DNA of 64,000 nucleotides, taken from a virus. A model generated the notes under the pieces. The model was not told where the DNA came from. It was given only the letters and a program-made list of their open reading frames with translations, and searched no databases. Made by a program: the position numbers and the translations under genes. Location: IMG/VR virus record IMGVR_UViG_3300024059_000003, positions 1 through 64,000 of that record. The stretch is one strand, 5' to 3'. This document shows positions 61,926-64,000 of the stretch, in pieces; the first letter of the stretch is position 1; the number at the start of each line of letters is the position of its first letter.

Positions 61926-64000
61926 TTAGCTTTTCTTTCTTCCTTTTGCGTTCTCTTTTGCTACAGCTAGATCATTTGCTTGATTGTCACGAGCTAGTTT
62001 TATTTTGTCTCGTTCAAGTTGTAGTTTCTGCTGTGATAAAGAGTTTCTATTGTTAATCTCTGCCATCTTTCCTTCAAACTCTTTATTTGCTTTGTTTGTT
62101 TCTGCTGACAGTTTAGATAGTTCTATTATATCAGGAGCACCTGAGTTATCAATGTCAGCCCCTACACCTTGTGGATCTTTAGCCATAGCATTAATAAGAG
62201 CTATCTCTTTTTTATTAACTCTATCAAGTTCATTTTGTCTATCTGCATTAGCTTGATCTTGCAACTTCATTTGGGCAGCTTGTTGTAATGCAGCCTGGGC
62301 TTGTTGTTGTTGAGCCTCTTGCTGTTGTTGCTGCAATTGAAGTTGTTGTTGTTGTTGAGCATCCATCTTATCTCTGAGATCCTTAAATGTTTTCTTCATC
62401 TCTCTCATTGATTTGGTGCTGTATAATTCTATTACATCATAAAGCGTACCACCGTTTTGAATAACTGCTTGTGATAATTGTCTAAGCTCATTAAACATTT
62501 GAGTGTCTTCAGGTCTATTAGTTAAGAATACTTGAAGATCACGTAATGATAGGTCTGTACCGTTAACTTGCACAAATGCAGACTCACCTTCATTAGTTAT
62601 ATATGATAATGTAGATTGTGGTTTCTGACTTTCTATATATAGAGCTGAATCTACAATTGCTTGATATAATTGTCCTGTTACATACTCATGAGCAACGAAT
62701 AGAGGCTCTGTCTGAGAGTAACTCTGTTGCATTGCTGTGTTTGTAGCTGTAGCTGTTTCTGATGCAGCTATAGATCCCATACGTTGTTTTGACATACCAA
62801 TGAGCTCCCAACATTCTACTTTCATTTGTTGTGCTAGGGTATATCTTGATTGTATTTCCTGTGTACGTGTAAGATCTAGTGATGTGAACTGGTTAAATGA
62901 ACTTGGAGCTTTTAAGTTCTCTGGACTATCATCTACAAATACTACACCCCTATTTCTTGCTTCCATTTCCCACATCTCTAATGCATCTTGTGAGTCTCCA
63001 TCTTTAGGAATAGGAATGTGGCGTAAAGACATAAGCTGAACTTTACCCATCTCCTTCTCTAGTAACTTATATAATTGATTCATGCAAACATTATAGATAA
63101 CCTGAAAAGGTTTCATTAAGTCTACTAAAGATTTAGCTTCTGTATTCTTCTGCTCATAAACTGTACCTATAATAGGACAGTAGTCTAGTAGTTTATAAGG
63201 TTTAACATGATAGATGTCTGCACCTATTTTAATTCCTTGATACCATTGATTTACCCATCCCCACTCTAGTGAGATTTGTGTAGGCATCATACCATTCTTG
63301 TAATTTTCATCTACAAGTGTAGATTGTTCATTACCTAGTTCGTCTAAATATATAAGTCTACCAATTTTCTTTTTAGAAACCCAATAGCTTCTGAGAACTA
63401 CATACTTGTATCCAAACGCTGACACATTATTAGTTAGACCTAAAAAGTCTCTCAACCCATCATCGTTCTCCTTCATTTCAGACTCTATAATCATACGTGT
63501 CTGTAATACTAAAGGATCATAAGTATCGTAAGTAATAGAATCAGCACCTGGTGTAACATCTGGATTAGTAAGGTTAGATTCTGAAACATTTAACAGTCCA
63601 TAGTTTTCAAGAGATGATCTTAAGTGATCAATCTCTTCTTTAGTTAGTTCTGGAACTGCTTCAATTATTTCTGATAGCTCCATTACTTCTACTGTACCTG
63701 CAGCATATGCTCCTTGTTTTCTACCTGTAGGATCAGATATATACTTCTTATTGGGTGTAGTTAAATACCAAGTATTTCTAGGATTACATACTTCTATGTT
63801 ATATCCTGCCTTAGAGTTATCTTCATAAATGTGATAGAATTGACGTGCAGATATTAGAAGGTCTCTAAATGCTTCCTCTGACTTTTCTTTCATATTAAAG
63901 TCTGCTTTCTGTGCAGTAAGGACATGGTTGGCCCACTTTTCTGCTACAGAGGTGTAACTATCAAGTTGATCTTTTACTTGATCAAATGTAAGTTTCTCTA
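61926..64000 (-). CDS. Portal protein (5' partial)
   Basis: About 690 codons are visible. The frame is open without stop upstream of the internal ATG at 63893 to the window edge (…QVKDQLDSYTSVAEKWANH…), so the true start lies outside. The body has portal-type stretches (NPRNTWYLTTPNKKYISDP, RLIYLDELGNEQST, FQVIYNVCMNQLYKLLEKEM, IGMSKQRMGSIAASETATAT). The end is a Gln-rich coiled coil (QQQQQLQLQQQQ) and a basic tail (ENAKGRKKS). It is followed by scaffold and capsid genes, as in crAss-like phages. It forms the genome-packaging vertex and the docking site for the tail. Confidence 0.87.
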   Translation of the reverse strand, partial: EKLTFDQVKDQLDSYTSVAEKWANHVLTAQKADFNMKEKSEEAFRDLLISARQFYHIYEDNSKAGYNIEVCNPRNTWYLTTPNKKYISDPTGRKQGAYAAGTVEVMELSEIIEAVPELTKEEIDHLRSSLENYGLLNVSESNLTNPDVTPGADSITYDTYDPLVLQTRMIIESEMKENDDGLRDFLGLTNNVSAFGYKYVVLRSYWVSKKKIGRLIYLDELGNEQSTLVDENYKNGMMPTQISLEWGWVNQWYQGIKIGADIYHVKPYKLLDYCPIIGTVYEQKNTEAKSLVDLMKPFQVIYNVCMNQLYKLLEKEMGKVQLMSLRHIPIPKDGDSQDALEMWEMEARNRGVVFVDDSPENLKAPSSFNQFTSLDLTRTQEIQSRYTLAQQMKVECWELIGMSKQRMGSIAASETATATNTAMQQSYSQTEPLFVAHEYVTGQLYQAIVDSALYIESQKPQSTLSYITNEGESAFVQVNGTDLSLRDLQVFLTNRPEDTQMFNELRQLSQAVIQNGGTLYDVIELYSTKSMREMKKTFKDLRDKMDAQQQQQLQLQQQQQEAQQQQAQAALQQAAQMKLQDQANADRQNELDRVNKKEIALINAMAKDPQGVGADIDNSGAPDIIELSKLSAETNKANKEFEGKMAEINNRNSLSQQKLQLERDKIKLARDNQANDLAVAKENAKGRKKS

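Noticed and set aside
63891-63893. ATG at 63893 as the start of the portal gene
   Set aside because: The same frame is open and portal-like upstream to the window edge, so this methionine is internal.
1-64000. TAG or TGA stop-codon reassignment within the genes
   Set aside because: All core genes are full length with the standard code; only two genes use TAG as a stop and none has an in-frame TAG or TGA that must be read through. The single read-through possibility is listed as a finding.

Overview
The window looks like the late (virion) half of a crAss-like phage genome (Crassvirales) infecting a Bacteroidetes host. The evidence is a portal, scaffold-like and major capsid protein series followed by crAss-type ring, muzzle and cargo proteins. 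It also includes a giant protein carrying the DFDID catalytic motif of crAss-like virion RNA polymerases. The DNA is AT-rich, gene starts lack Shine-Dalgarno sequences, and three intergenic spots carry the Bacteroidetes -7 promoter box TAnnTTTG. Every credible gene lies on the minus strand and the window is almost fully coding. I see no tRNA, integrase, reverse transcriptase or CRISPR array. Of 30 visible stop codons 28 are TAA, two are TAG and none is TGA.

Layout in the direction of transcription (right to left). 64000-55147: portal (5' end outside the window), scaffold-like protein, major capsid protein, then four head or connector proteins separated by two terminator-like hairpins and a structured region after the capsid gene. 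55144-42493: a tail-fibre or surface-display cluster. It holds a tiny zinc ribbon, a vWA-like protein, a beta-propeller-like protein, a trypsin-like protease on threonine stalks, a tail-collar protein and five short adaptor proteins. 42321-32021: a metallophosphoesterase, a 46-residue protein, three connector or ring proteins and a 2220-residue muzzle protein. 32018-22432: a small adaptor protein and three internal cargo or ejection proteins, among them an HENKH metalloprotease and a protein with glycine zippers and a peptidoglycan-binding domain. 22423-5046: a 4176-residue virion RNA polymerase fusion and a 1615-residue protein with a RecB-like nuclease core. 4967-1: a small fibre protein and a collagen-like fibre of more than 1500 residues that runs off the left edge.

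The most striking theme is modularity in the exposed proteins. Two different N-terminal domains, one present in six proteins and the other in four, are joined through poly-threonine or collagen-like stalks to different cargo domains: trypsin, vWA, tail collar, C1q-like, beta-propeller-like and two recurring small beta domains. The same small cargo domain occurs behind different partners, and two proteins end in a bare threonine tail. This reads as a plug-in display system built by domain shuffling. A second theme is the set of proteins likely carried in the capsid and ejected: RNA polymerase, nuclease-like protein, metalloprotease and membrane or peptidoglycan proteins, several of which share short QDGG / GGWLDKY motifs. 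Gene functions here are read from motifs and gene order; no database search was run.
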